Part shown: positions 31,903 through 39,519 of the stretch, one piece after another
Layout: each line of letters begins with the position of its first letter
How positions within the stretch are numbered: position 1 is the stretch's first letter
Origin: Salinimicrobium sp035607535
Lineage (GTDB): Bacteria; Bacteroidota; Bacteroidia; Flavobacteriales; Flavobacteriaceae
Length of the DNA stretch: 64,000 bases
Reading direction: 5' to 3'
Assembly (NCBI RefSeq): GCF_035607535.1
Contig: NZ_JAYDZX010000002.1
Span: 434,001 to 498,000, forward strand
The notes under the pieces: model-generated
Databases searched by the model: none
The model's input: only the letters and a program-made list of their open reading frames with translations
What the model was told of the DNA's origin: nothing
Program-made: the position numbers and the translations under genes

Positions 31903-32355
31903 ATGGAAGAACTTGAAATCAAAACCACCATTCAAATCTCCCGCTCTCAAAAAGACGTTTTTGAAGGGATAATCCAAAAAGACAGGATGTCCAATTATTT
32001 CATCTCTCATGCTTCAGGAGACATGGAAGAAGGTAAGACAGTAGAGTGGACCTTTCCGGAATTTCCCGGATCCTTCCCGGTAAAAGTCCTGGAGGTAAAT
32101 TCCCCCGAAAATGTCATTTTTGCATGGGAGGGAATTGAAGGATCTACAACAACGGTGGAGATTCGACTTGAAAAAGTTGATGATTCGAAAACTGTTGTAA
32201 AGATCACCGAAGGCAAACTGGGAGTAGATGAGAACGGAATCCTGTGGTATGGACGAAACACCGAAGGCTGGGCTAACTTCCTTGCCAGCTTAAAAGCTTA
32301 CCTGGAATACGACATCAACCTGCGCAAAGGCGCTTTTGACTTCATGAAACCCTGA
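31903..32355 (+). CDS. SRPBCC (AHSA1-like) domain protein
   Basis: 150 residues from the ATG at 31903. The AHSA1/START-like fold shows in IQISRSQKDVFEGI, a helix, EEGKTVEWTFPEFPGSFPVKVLEV, PENVIFAWEG, TTVEIRLEKVDDSKTVVKI and the final helix GWANFLASLKAYLEYDI. These proteins form a deep hydrophobic pocket; the ligand is unknown. Cytoplasmic. Arranged in an operon with the VOC protein upstream. Confidence 0.85.
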   Translation: MEELEIKTTIQISRSQKDVFEGIIQKDRMSNYFISHASGDMEEGKTVEWTFPEFPGSFPVKVLEVNSPENVIFAWEGIEGSTTTVEIRLEKVDDSKTVVKITEGKLGVDENGILWYGRNTEGWANFLASLKAYLEYDINLRKGAFDFMKP

Positions 32356-32584
32356 AAAGAAAAGAACTACTAAAGAACAGAGGTCCCAAAAATGGCATTT
32401 TTGGGACCTCATTACTTTTGTAAAAACTGAGGTCCAGGATTTGTAGACCAATGACAGCTGAAGCAGCCGATTCTTAATCTCCTCAAAATCCCTTTTGAAT
32501 TTATTGTACTGTTCCTCTTAGTCGCTCATATCCTACAAGCAAACTCCGGAAATACTTTTTGTGCCAGCAATAGGAATACAAAAA
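32356..32584. other. Intergenic region between convergent genes
   Basis: Between the SRPBCC gene and groEL I see no gene. It contains a perfect inverted repeat, GAGGTCCCAAAAATG / CATTTTTGGGACCTC (32380-32410), with no T run on either side long enough to make it a clear terminator, although it could act as one. Confidence 0.6.
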
Positions 32585-32610
32585 AACCCGCTTCAAATTT
32601 GAAGCGGGTT
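32580..32610 (-). terminator. Rho-independent terminator of groES-groEL
   Basis: Minus strand: AACCCGCTTCAAATTTGAAGC followed by GGGTT and a run of seven T. It lies 53 bp after the groEL stop. Confidence 0.9.
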
Positions 32611-32662
32611 CTATAGGATTGAGTGAGTCTAACTTCTCACTTCTAAAATCAAACTTTCCGGT

Positions 32663-34300
32663 TTACATCATTCCCGGCATACCTCCGCCCATTCCCTGAG
32701 GCATTCCGCCACCGGCGTTCTCTTCCTTGATATCAACCAAAGAACACTCGGTAGTAAGGATCATTCCTGCAACAGAAGCAGCGTTTTCAAGAGCTACACG
32801 GGTAACTTTCTTAGGATCGATAATACCGGCTTTCATCATGTCAACAAAAGTGTCGGTTTTAGCGTCGTATCCGTAGTTGTCTTTTCCTTCAAGAACCTTA
32901 TTGATTACCACAGAGCCTTCGCCACCTGCGTTCTCAACAATAGTTCTAAGTGGAGCTTCAATAGCGCGGCTTACGATTTGAATTCCTGTACCTTCGTCAG
33001 CATTTTCAGGCTTCAGGCTGCCAAGAACTGCTTTTGCACGAACAAGAGCAACACCACCACCGGCAACAATTCCTTCCTCAACAGCCGCACGGGTTGCGTG
33101 AAGTGCATCGTCAACACGGTCTTTCTTCTCTTTCATCTCAACTTCAGATGCAGCACCTACATAAAGTACAGCAACTCCACCGGCCAGTTTAGCCAAACGC
33201 TCCTGTAGCTTTTCTTTATCATAGTCTGATGTTGTAGTTTCCATCTGAGCCTTGATCTGGTTCACACGGTCTTTGATAGCCTGCTGGTCGCCGGCACCAT
33301 TAACTACAGTTGTATTGTCTTTATCGATAGCTACTTTTTCAGCAGTACCAAGCATGTCAAGAGTTGCGTTCTCAAGAGTGAAACCTCTTTCTTCAGAGAT
33401 CACAGTACCACCTGTAAGGATGGCGATATCCTCAAGCATTGCTTTTCTTCTGTCTCCAAATCCTGGTGCTTTAACAGCAGCGATCTTCAGGGATCCTCTA
33501 AGTTTGTTCACTACAAGAGTAGCAAGAGCTTCCCCGTCGACATCTTCAGCAATGATCAATAGAGGCTTTCCGCTTTGAGCAACAGGCTCAAGAACAGGAA
33601 GCAGATCTTTCATGGCAGAGATCTTCTTGTCGTAAATAAGGATATATGGATCCTCAAGATCTGCGGTCATTTTCTCACTATTAGTTACGAAATAGGGAGA
33701 AAGATATCCGCGGTCAAACTGCATTCCTTCTACAACATCAACGTGAGTCTCAGTTCCTTTAGCTTCTTCAACAGTGATCACACCTTCTTTTCCAACTTTT
33801 CCAAAAGCCTGGGCGATAAGTTCTCCAATCTGGTCATCGTTGTTGGCAGAGATAGAAGCTACCTGCTTTATTTTTTCTGAAGAATCTCCAACCTGCTGGG
33901 TTTGTTCTTTAAGGTTTGCAGTCAAAGCCTCAACAGCCTTGTCAATTCCTCTTTTAAGATCCATTGGGTTTGCACCTGCAGCCACGTTCTTCAAGCCTTC
34001 TTTTACGATTGCCTGTGCAAGAACGGTAGCAGTAGTAGTACCGTCACCGGCGAGATCATTGGTTTTGGAAGCAACTTCCTTCACCATTTGAGCTCCCATA
34101 TTCTCAAGAGCATCTTCAAGTTCGATCTCCTTTGCTACGGTAACTCCATCTTTGGTCACCACAGGAGCACCAAAAGATTTGCTAATGATCACGTTACGAC
34201 CTTTAGGTCCTAAAGTAACTTTTACTGCATTTGCTAAAGCATCAACGCCACGCTTAATACCGTCGCGGGCTTCAATGTCAAATTTTATTTCTTTTGCCAT
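32663..34300 (-). CDS. groEL: Chaperonin GroEL (60 kDa)
   Basis: 545 residues, standard length. Starts with AKEIKFDIEARDGIKRGVDA and contains GPKGRNVI, GDGTTTATVLAQ (ATP-binding), and the typical C-terminal GGM tail (GGGMPQGMGGGMPGMM). It forms two stacked heptameric rings that fold cytoplasmic proteins together with GroES. groES lies 108 bp upstream in the same direction. Confidence 0.97.
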   Translation of the reverse strand: MAKEIKFDIEARDGIKRGVDALANAVKVTLGPKGRNVIISKSFGAPVVTKDGVTVAKEIELEDALENMGAQMVKEVASKTNDLAGDGTTTATVLAQAIVKEGLKNVAAGANPMDLKRGIDKAVEALTANLKEQTQQVGDSSEKIKQVASISANNDDQIGELIAQAFGKVGKEGVITVEEAKGTETHVDVVEGMQFDRGYLSPYFVTNSEKMTADLEDPYILIYDKKISAMKDLLPVLEPVAQSGKPLLIIAEDVDGEALATLVVNKLRGSLKIAAVKAPGFGDRRKAMLEDIAILTGGTVISEERGFTLENATLDMLGTAEKVAIDKDNTTVVNGAGDQQAIKDRVNQIKAQMETTTSDYDKEKLQERLAKLAGGVAVLYVGAASEVEMKEKKDRVDDALHATRAAVEEGIVAGGGVALVRAKAVLGSLKPENADEGTGIQIVSRAIEAPLRTIVENAGGEGSVVINKVLEGKDNYGYDAKTDTFVDMMKAGIIDPKKVTRVALENAASVAGMILTTECSLVDIKEENAGGGMPQGMGGGMPGMM

Positions 34301-34408
34301 TTTAATTTAAATTTTTACTCCCTTAAAAGGGAATGAGTTAGTTGTTTTCTTTAATACAATGAGGTAAAAAAACCGCCGGAAAGAAGTTTGGCGGCACGAC
34401 CACAGTAA

Positions 34409-34684
34409 TTATACTATAGCAAGAATATCATCCTCTCTCATCATAAGGTAATCCTTACCTTCCAGTTTGAGTTCGGTACCTGAGTATTTTCCATAAAGAA
34501 CGGTGTCTCCAACCTTGACAGTCATGTCGTGGTCTTTCTTACCGCCACCTACGGCTACTACTTTCCCTTTTTGCGGTTTTTCTTTTGCTGTTTCGGGGAT
34601 GTAAATACCTGATGCAGTTTGTGTCTCGGCTGCTACAGGCTCAACAAGTACTCTGTCTGAAAGAGGTTTAATGTTTAGTGCCAT
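34409..34684 (-). CDS. groES: Co-chaperonin GroES (10 kDa)
   Basis: 91 residues. Matches the Cpn10 pattern: IKPLSDRVLVEPVAAE, the mobile loop ETQTASGIYIPE, KPQKGKVVAVGGGKKD and YGKYSGTELKLEGKDYLMM. It caps the GroEL ring. Upstream on the minus strand, TACATTTG (34689-34696) resembles a promoter -7 box but lies only four bases from the ATG, so a longer upstream promoter is more likely. Confidence 0.96.
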   Translation of the reverse strand: MALNIKPLSDRVLVEPVAAETQTASGIYIPETAKEKPQKGKVVAVGGGKKDHDMTVKVGDTVLYGKYSGTELKLEGKDYLMMREDDILAIV

Positions 34685-34774
34685 TTTACAAATGTATTTT
34701 AGTTAATTAATTTTTTATTCTTGATTGCCTTAATGACGAAAATTGTGCCAGTTGAAAAATGCTGACAAAAGCCA

Positions 34775-34806
34775 AAAAAAAATGCCAGCTTGTCATAAGC
34801 TGGCAT
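34775..34806 (-). terminator. Rho-independent terminator after secG
   Basis: Minus strand: TGCCAGCTT, loop ATGAC, AAGCTGGCA and nine T, 23 bp past the secG stop. Confidence 0.9.
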
Positions 34807-34828
34807 TTTCTCTCTGTATAAATATTGT

Positions 34829-35167
34829 CTAGTTCTGCTCTGCAGGACTCTCAACCGGAGCTTCAATTGGGGCAGGAATATTAGTTTCCACCTCGGCTTC
34901 TCCATTCATGATTTTTGATTCTCCTACTCCGTTTCCATCCATAATGGTCACGTTTGAAAGTAGAATAAGTACCAGTAGAAGCGTAGCCAGGGTCCAGGTA
35001 CTTTTATCTAAAAAGTCAGACGTTTTTTGAACTCCACCAATTTGGTTCGCACCACCACCAAAAGCAGACGATAATCCACCTCCTTTAGGGTTTTGAACCA
35101 TAATTACTACTACCAGCAAAAACGCTACTATAATTATAAGTGCTAAAAAGATTGTAAACGTGCTCAT
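34829..35167 (-). CDS. secG: Preprotein translocase subunit SecG
   Basis: 112 residues with two membrane segments (FTIFLALIIIVAFLLVVVIM and WTLATLLLVLILLSNVTIM) separated by the SecG signature QNPKGGGLSSAFGGG. The C-terminal 30 residues are Glu/Pro-rich and differ from other phyla. SecG assists SecYE in protein export through the inner membrane. It follows the TPR gene by five bases and ends the miaB-to-secG block. Confidence 0.93.
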   Translation of the reverse strand: MSTFTIFLALIIIVAFLLVVVIMVQNPKGGGLSSAFGGGANQIGGVQKTSDFLDKSTWTLATLLLVLILLSNVTIMDGNGVGESKIMNGEAEVETNIPAPIEAPVESPAEQN

Positions 35168-35172
35168 TATGC

Positions 35173-36018
35173 TTAACTGTTATTTTCCTGTAATTTTTCG
35201 ATCGCCCGAATTTGGTCTGCAAAGAAACCACTTTTTTCGGGATTTTTCAAAATTAAAATTTTATATGCCTGGATGGCTTTTTTATAGTTTTTCTGCTCCA
35301 GGTAAACCCTTGCTAAAGTCTCTGTCATAAGGGCTTCCGGGGCTGCTAGACTCTCCTCGGCAAGGTTAATTTTTTTTACATTTTTTGAGGGGGTGATCCG
35401 CGGATTTTTACTTATAAAATCTTCAATGAGTTCAAACTTTCGGCTCTTAGCCTCCTGTTCTTCTGAAGATAATCCTTCCCGGTTAATAGGTTTTGCCGAA
35501 GCCAGTTTTAACCATTCTGAAAATGAATGATTTTCATTGCGGTCAAAGGAAAGTGGTTTTCCCATTTCCAGCATTTCTTCTTCGGCTGAAGATCTTCTTT
35601 CTCCTTCTCTCTTTTTGAAAAGCTCTGGGTCAAAGACCTGTTCAGATTCCTGCCGCTTCATCTTTAAAGCCTCATCCAGGGAAAGGTTTTGATCTTTCCC
35701 GGATGTTGAAGTCCTGCGGATCTCCAGATCTTTTTGTTGCTGCTCCTGTTTCTTTATGGAATCCGCGATCTGGTTCTGGTTGAATTCCCTGGAGGTGATA
35801 AAGTCGAAGAGTACTCCGCGGTCTGCGGTATGAGCAGCCGTTACCTTGAGTTCTTTATTGTAATGAAGGCTATTGATGTTCTTGAGTCCCTTGAGCCTTA
35901 CTGCACGGGCAGCCTGGAAGTATGGATACTGTTTTAAAACCTCGTGCAGCGCCTTTGTCTGCTCAAAGCTAATTGCAGCGGGTTGTTTTAGCACAGATAT
36001 TACTTCCTCCTGTTTCAT
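35173..36018 (-). CDS. TPR-containing protein of unknown function
   Basis: 281 residues, no signal peptide, cytoplasmic. N-terminal helices (FEQTKALHEVLKQYPYFQAARAV) look like a TPR-type cap; the middle is charged and disordered (QEQQQKDLEIRRT, ERRSSAEEEMLEMG). A clear TPR is at the C-terminus: TETLARVYLEQKNYKKAIQAYKILILKNPEKS. Its ATG overlaps the lptE stop by one base, so the two are coupled. Known only as a conserved Flavobacteriia protein; a role with LptE or SecG in envelope assembly is inferred from position alone. Confidence 0.75.
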   Translation of the reverse strand: MKQEEVISVLKQPAAISFEQTKALHEVLKQYPYFQAARAVRLKGLKNINSLHYNKELKVTAAHTADRGVLFDFITSREFNQNQIADSIKKQEQQQKDLEIRRTSTSGKDQNLSLDEALKMKRQESEQVFDPELFKKREGERRSSAEEEMLEMGKPLSFDRNENHSFSEWLKLASAKPINREGLSSEEQEAKSRKFELIEDFISKNPRITPSKNVKKINLAEESLAAPEALMTETLARVYLEQKNYKKAIQAYKILILKNPEKSGFFADQIRAIEKLQENNS

Positions 36019-36524
36019 TACCAGTTCGCAAGGGTTGCGTTAAAGATATCCTGAGTGATTCGGGTGAATATTTCTTCCAGGGCAGTAGCCAATACTGCTC
36101 CCTGAAGTTGGGCGTTGGCAGGATAGTCATAATAAAAACTGAATCTCCTGTCTAAAATGTCCTTTTCGGGATCCAGTGTATTATAGAAGCGCAGGTTTAC
36201 TACAATAGTTAACCGGTTTTGCGCAGCCGTACTCTGGGCAGTTGCACTCATAGGGGATACATAATAATCCACTATTTCGCCTTCGTAGACCAGGTCGCCA
36301 TTTTCATTGGTAAGGTTCAGGTTTGTCTGACTTTGAATAAGATCCTGAAGCTGAAGTGTAAAGGTACGGTCGATCCCGGGCTCTACAATTGGGGCTGCAT
36401 TTTGAAAATAATTCACTTGAAAAGTTTGTGCATTCCCCACATCGGCTCCAGAAAATGAATAGATGCCACAGGAGGTAAGACTCAGGAGGAGCAAAGAAAC
36501 CAGTAGCAGTTGAATTTTTTTCAT
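36018..36524 (-). CDS. lptE: LptE-like lipoprotein (LPS assembly)
   Basis: 168 residues from the ATG at 36524. A lipoprotein signal (LLLLSLTSCGIYSFSG) with Cys at about residue 19 is followed by the LptE family pattern GAQTF-like (NAQTFQVNYFQNAAPIVEPG), FTLQLQDLIQSQTNL and QNRLTIVVNLRFYNTLDPEK. LptE sits inside the LptD barrel and helps place LPS in the outer leaflet. An upstream in-frame extension to 36851 only overlaps the regulator gene and is rejected. It begins 28 bp after the sigma-54 regulator stop. Confidence 0.87.
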   Translation of the reverse strand: MKKIQLLLVSLLLLSLTSCGIYSFSGADVGNAQTFQVNYFQNAAPIVEPGIDRTFTLQLQDLIQSQTNLNLTNENGDLVYEGEIVDYYVSPMSATAQSTAAQNRLTIVVNLRFYNTLDPEKDILDRRFSFYYDYPANAQLQGAVLATALEEIFTRITQDIFNATLANW

Positions 36525-36552
36525 AAAACTAATAGGTGTCAAAAATGACATT

Positions 36553-37806
36553 TTAGAGGTCGTATTGTTTGATCTTTCTATACAGGGTGCGCTCGCTGAT
36601 ACCCAGTTCATCGGCAGCGGCCTTTCTCTTTCCGTTGTGGCGTTCCAATGACTTTTTGATAAGCTCCAATTCCTTATCCTGTAAAGAAAGTGTTTCTTCT
36701 TCCTCAATTTCTTCAGCAAAATAATATTTATCCTGCTTATCGGGAGCATTTTGCTGCGGAATTTGTAGAACTTCAAGTTGCTCATCGGTGATTTCCTCGG
36801 GAATGACCTCCTCTTCGTCGTTACCGTATATTTTCTGAATGAGCCCTTCATTGTCTTCTTTTACTTTTTGATGGCTGTCATTCTCCATGAGCTCCATGGT
36901 GAGCTTCTTAAGATCATTCAGATCGCTTTTCATGTCAAAAAGCACCTTGTAAAGGATCTCGCGCTCATTACTAAAGTCACTTTCCTTTTTCTTTTCCTCG
37001 ATCACTGCCGGTAGATTGCTGGAGTAACCGGGCAAATATTCTTTTAGTTTTAGAGCATCAATGCTCCTTTCCTGTTCCAGGACAGAGATTTGTTCAGCGA
37101 TATTTCGCAACTGCCTTACGTTTCCGTTCCAGCGGTATTTCTGAAGCAAGTCTACTGCGTCATCTTCCAAACGAACGGTGGGCATTTTGTACTTCTGTGC
37201 GAAGTCGGCCGCAAATTTCCGGAAGAGCAGGTGGATATCATCCTTTCTCTCGCGGAGTGGCGGCAAGTAGATCTCAACCGTACTTAGCCTGTAGTAAAGA
37301 TCTTCCCTGAATTTCTCTTTTTTAATGGCGTCTGCCATGTTGAGGTTCGTAGCTGCGACAATACGTACATTGGTTTTTTGCACTTTTGAAGAACCAACTT
37401 TTATGAACTCTCCGTTCTCCAGGACACGTAGCAGTCTCACCTGGGTGGTCAAAGGCAATTCTCCTACTTCGTCAAGGAAAATAGTACCGCCATCGGCCAC
37501 TTCGAAATATCCGTTTCGGGTTTGGGTGGCGCCGGTAAAAGCACCTTTCTCGTGCCCGAACAATTCACTGTCAATAGTGCCTTCGGGGATAGCGCCGCAA
37601 TTTACTGCAATGTATTTTCCGTGTTTACGATGGGAGAGGGCGTGAATGATCTTAGGAATGCTTTCCTTACCAACGCCGCTTTCTCCGGTCACCAGTACAG
37701 AAATATCTGTAGGAGCAACCTGCATGGCCTTTTCAACTGCCCTATTCAATTTTTGGTCATTCCCCAGAATGCCAAATCGCTGTTTTATCGCCTGAATGCT
37801 TTCCAT
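36553..37806 (-). CDS. Sigma-54-dependent transcriptional regulator, no receiver domain
   Basis: 417 residues. The AAA+ domain starts almost at the N-terminus: Walker A GESGVGKES, the sigma-54 contact loop ELFGHEKGAFTGA, Walker B GGTIFLDEVGELP and the Arg-finger region (FREDLYYRLSTVEIYLPPLR). There is no receiver or GAF domain before it. Between AAA+ and the DNA-binding part lies an acidic stretch (EEEVIPEEITDEQLEVLQ). A Fis-type helix-turn-helix ends the protein (KRKAAADELGISERTLYRKIKQYDL). It should activate sigma-54 promoters. It leads the lptE-TPR-secG block and may autoregulate; the signal is unknown. Confidence 0.9.
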   Translation of the reverse strand: MESIQAIKQRFGILGNDQKLNRAVEKAMQVAPTDISVLVTGESGVGKESIPKIIHALSHRKHGKYIAVNCGAIPEGTIDSELFGHEKGAFTGATQTRNGYFEVADGGTIFLDEVGELPLTTQVRLLRVLENGEFIKVGSSKVQKTNVRIVAATNLNMADAIKKEKFREDLYYRLSTVEIYLPPLRERKDDIHLLFRKFAADFAQKYKMPTVRLEDDAVDLLQKYRWNGNVRQLRNIAEQISVLEQERSIDALKLKEYLPGYSSNLPAVIEEKKKESDFSNEREILYKVLFDMKSDLNDLKKLTMELMENDSHQKVKEDNEGLIQKIYGNDEEEVIPEEITDEQLEVLQIPQQNAPDKQDKYYFAEEIEEEETLSLQDKELELIKKSLERHNGKRKAAADELGISERTLYRKIKQYDL

Positions 37807-37844
37807 CCTTTAATTCAAGGTTCAAAATTTAAAATTCAGAATTC

Positions 37845-37905
37845 CTTTTTCACTGCCACTGAACACTGAACACTGAACGCTGATCACTGAACACTGATCA
37901 CTGAT
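37845..37905. repeat. Heptanucleotide repeat between miaB and the sigma-54 regulator
   Basis: A run of about seven copies of ACTGAAC or ACTGATC in tandem (ACTGAACACTGAACACTGAA and onwards), preceded by AAAATTTAAAATTCAGAATTC. It fills the intergenic region and reaches the last bases of miaB. Such short tandem runs are variable-length loci. Confidence 0.75.
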
Positions 37906-39343
37906 TTTCGCTGTATCCAACAGCTTCTCCTATTAAAGTAGCGCTGGTGCAGTCGTTGATCTTTACCATTACAAAATCTCCAACTTTATAATTTTCTTTA
38001 GGAAAAACTGCAACAGTATTCTGAGTTGTTCTTCCACTCCAGTGAGCATCAGATTTTTTGGACTCTTTTTCTATAAGTACTTCAACCGTTTTTCCAACGA
38101 ACTGCTTTGTTCTGTAGTGGCTGTGCTGTTGTTGCAGGTTCACAATTTCGGTCAATCTTCTTTTCTTTACCTCTTCAGGTACATCGTCTTCCATTTTTCT
38201 GGCAGCCATTGTGCCGGGTCTTTCAGAATATGCGAACATGAATCCAAAGTCGTATTTCACATATTCCATCAGGGAAAGGGTGTCCTGGTGATCTTCCTCG
38301 GTCTCGGTAGGGAAACCGGTGATCATGTCCTGAGAAATAGCACAGTCGGGCATTAATCTTCGAATGTTGTCGATCAATTCAAAATATTCTTCCCGGGTGT
38401 GCAGGCGGTTCATTTCCTTCAGGATCCTGTTGCTTCCGCTTTGAACAGGCAGGTGAATATACTTACAGATGTTCGGGTATTTTGCCATTGCCTCGATCAC
38501 ATCCAAAGTCATATCCTGCGGATTCGAAGTAGAGAACCTGATTCTCATTTTTGGATGTGCTTCGGCTACCATACGAAGGAGTCCGGCGAAATTTGTTGCG
38601 GTTGCTTTTTGAATTTCAGAAGCATTTTTGAAATCCTTTTTAAGTCCGCCGCCATACCACAGGTAGCTGTCAACATTCTGCCCTAGAAGTGTGATCTCTT
38701 TAAAGCCTTTTGCTGCAAGATCATTTACTTCTTCCATAATGCTTTGTGGGTCACGGCTACGCTCCCTTCCGCGGGTAAAAGGCACCACGCAAAAAGTACA
38801 CATGTTGTCACATCCACGGGTTATAGAAACAAAGGCTGAGACTCCATTGCTCTGCAAACGCACGGGAGAAATGTCGCCGTAAGTTTCCTCTTTAGAAAGA
38901 ATAACGTTTACCGCGTTTCGTCCTTCTTCGACTTCATGGATAAGGTTTGGCAGATCTTTATAGGCATCGGGTCCTACCACAAGGTCCACGATCTTCTCTT
39001 CCTCAAGGAATTTAGCTTTTAGACGTTCGGCCATACAACCAAGTACGCCCACCTTCATTCCCGGATTTATCTTTTTTACCGCATTGTACTTTTCCAGCCT
39101 TTTACGAACTGTTTGTTCTGCTTTATCTCTAATAGAGCAGGTATTAATCAGGACAAGGTCTGCTTCCTCAAGGCTTTGGGTGGTGTCAAAACCTTCTTTA
39201 GCAAGAATGGAAGCTACGATCTCACTGTCGCTAAAATTCATCTGGCAGCCGTAGCTCTCTATCATCAGCTTCTTGCCATTTCCGGCTTTAGGCTCCATTA
39301 CCAGTGCATTCCCCTGCTGTTTTTCGTCAATTATCTTCTCCAT
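37898..39343 (-). CDS. miaB: tRNA-2-methylthio-N6-dimethylallyladenosine synthase
   Basis: 481 residues from the ATG at 39343 (MEKIIDEKQQ). The N-terminal MTTase domain holds the auxiliary cluster Cys (ESYGCQMNFSDSE, NTCSIRDKA, LGCMAERLK). The radical SAM motif is CxxxCxxC in RGCDNMCTFCVVPFTRG. A TRAM domain closes the protein (VGKTVEVLIEKESKK, VMVKINDCTSATLIG). It adds the methylthio group to A37 of tRNAs that read UNN codons. The TTG start further upstream is not used here because the family starts near MEKIID. Confidence 0.95.
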   Translation of the reverse strand: MEKIIDEKQQGNALVMEPKAGNGKKLMIESYGCQMNFSDSEIVASILAKEGFDTTQSLEEADLVLINTCSIRDKAEQTVRKRLEKYNAVKKINPGMKVGVLGCMAERLKAKFLEEEKIVDLVVGPDAYKDLPNLIHEVEEGRNAVNVILSKEETYGDISPVRLQSNGVSAFVSITRGCDNMCTFCVVPFTRGRERSRDPQSIMEEVNDLAAKGFKEITLLGQNVDSYLWYGGGLKKDFKNASEIQKATATNFAGLLRMVAEAHPKMRIRFSTSNPQDMTLDVIEAMAKYPNICKYIHLPVQSGSNRILKEMNRLHTREEYFELIDNIRRLMPDCAISQDMITGFPTETEEDHQDTLSLMEYVKYDFGFMFAYSERPGTMAARKMEDDVPEEVKKRRLTEIVNLQQQHSHYRTKQFVGKTVEVLIEKESKKSDAHWSGRTTQNTVAVFPKENYKVGDFVMVKINDCTSATLIGEAVGYSENQ

Positions 39344-39519
39344 AACTCGAATTCTACCCTTTGGTATTTGAACGTGCAAAGATACGTTTTTAGTTGAGAT
39401 GTGACAAAGTGACAGGAATAAATAATGCTATTTTGGAGAGGTATTAAAAAAGGCATTTTTGAAAATAAAAAAGCGATATTTAAAAATTCCTATACTTTTG
39501 CAAAACAAAAAAAGATACT

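Noticed and set aside
34689..34696. Promoter -7 box for groES
   Set aside because: It would put the transcription start at or inside the start codon; position makes it doubtful.
36018..36851. A 277-residue version of the lptE gene
   Set aside because: The extra N-terminus overlaps the sigma-54 regulator gene and precedes an internal lipoprotein signal; the ATG at 36524 is the proper start.
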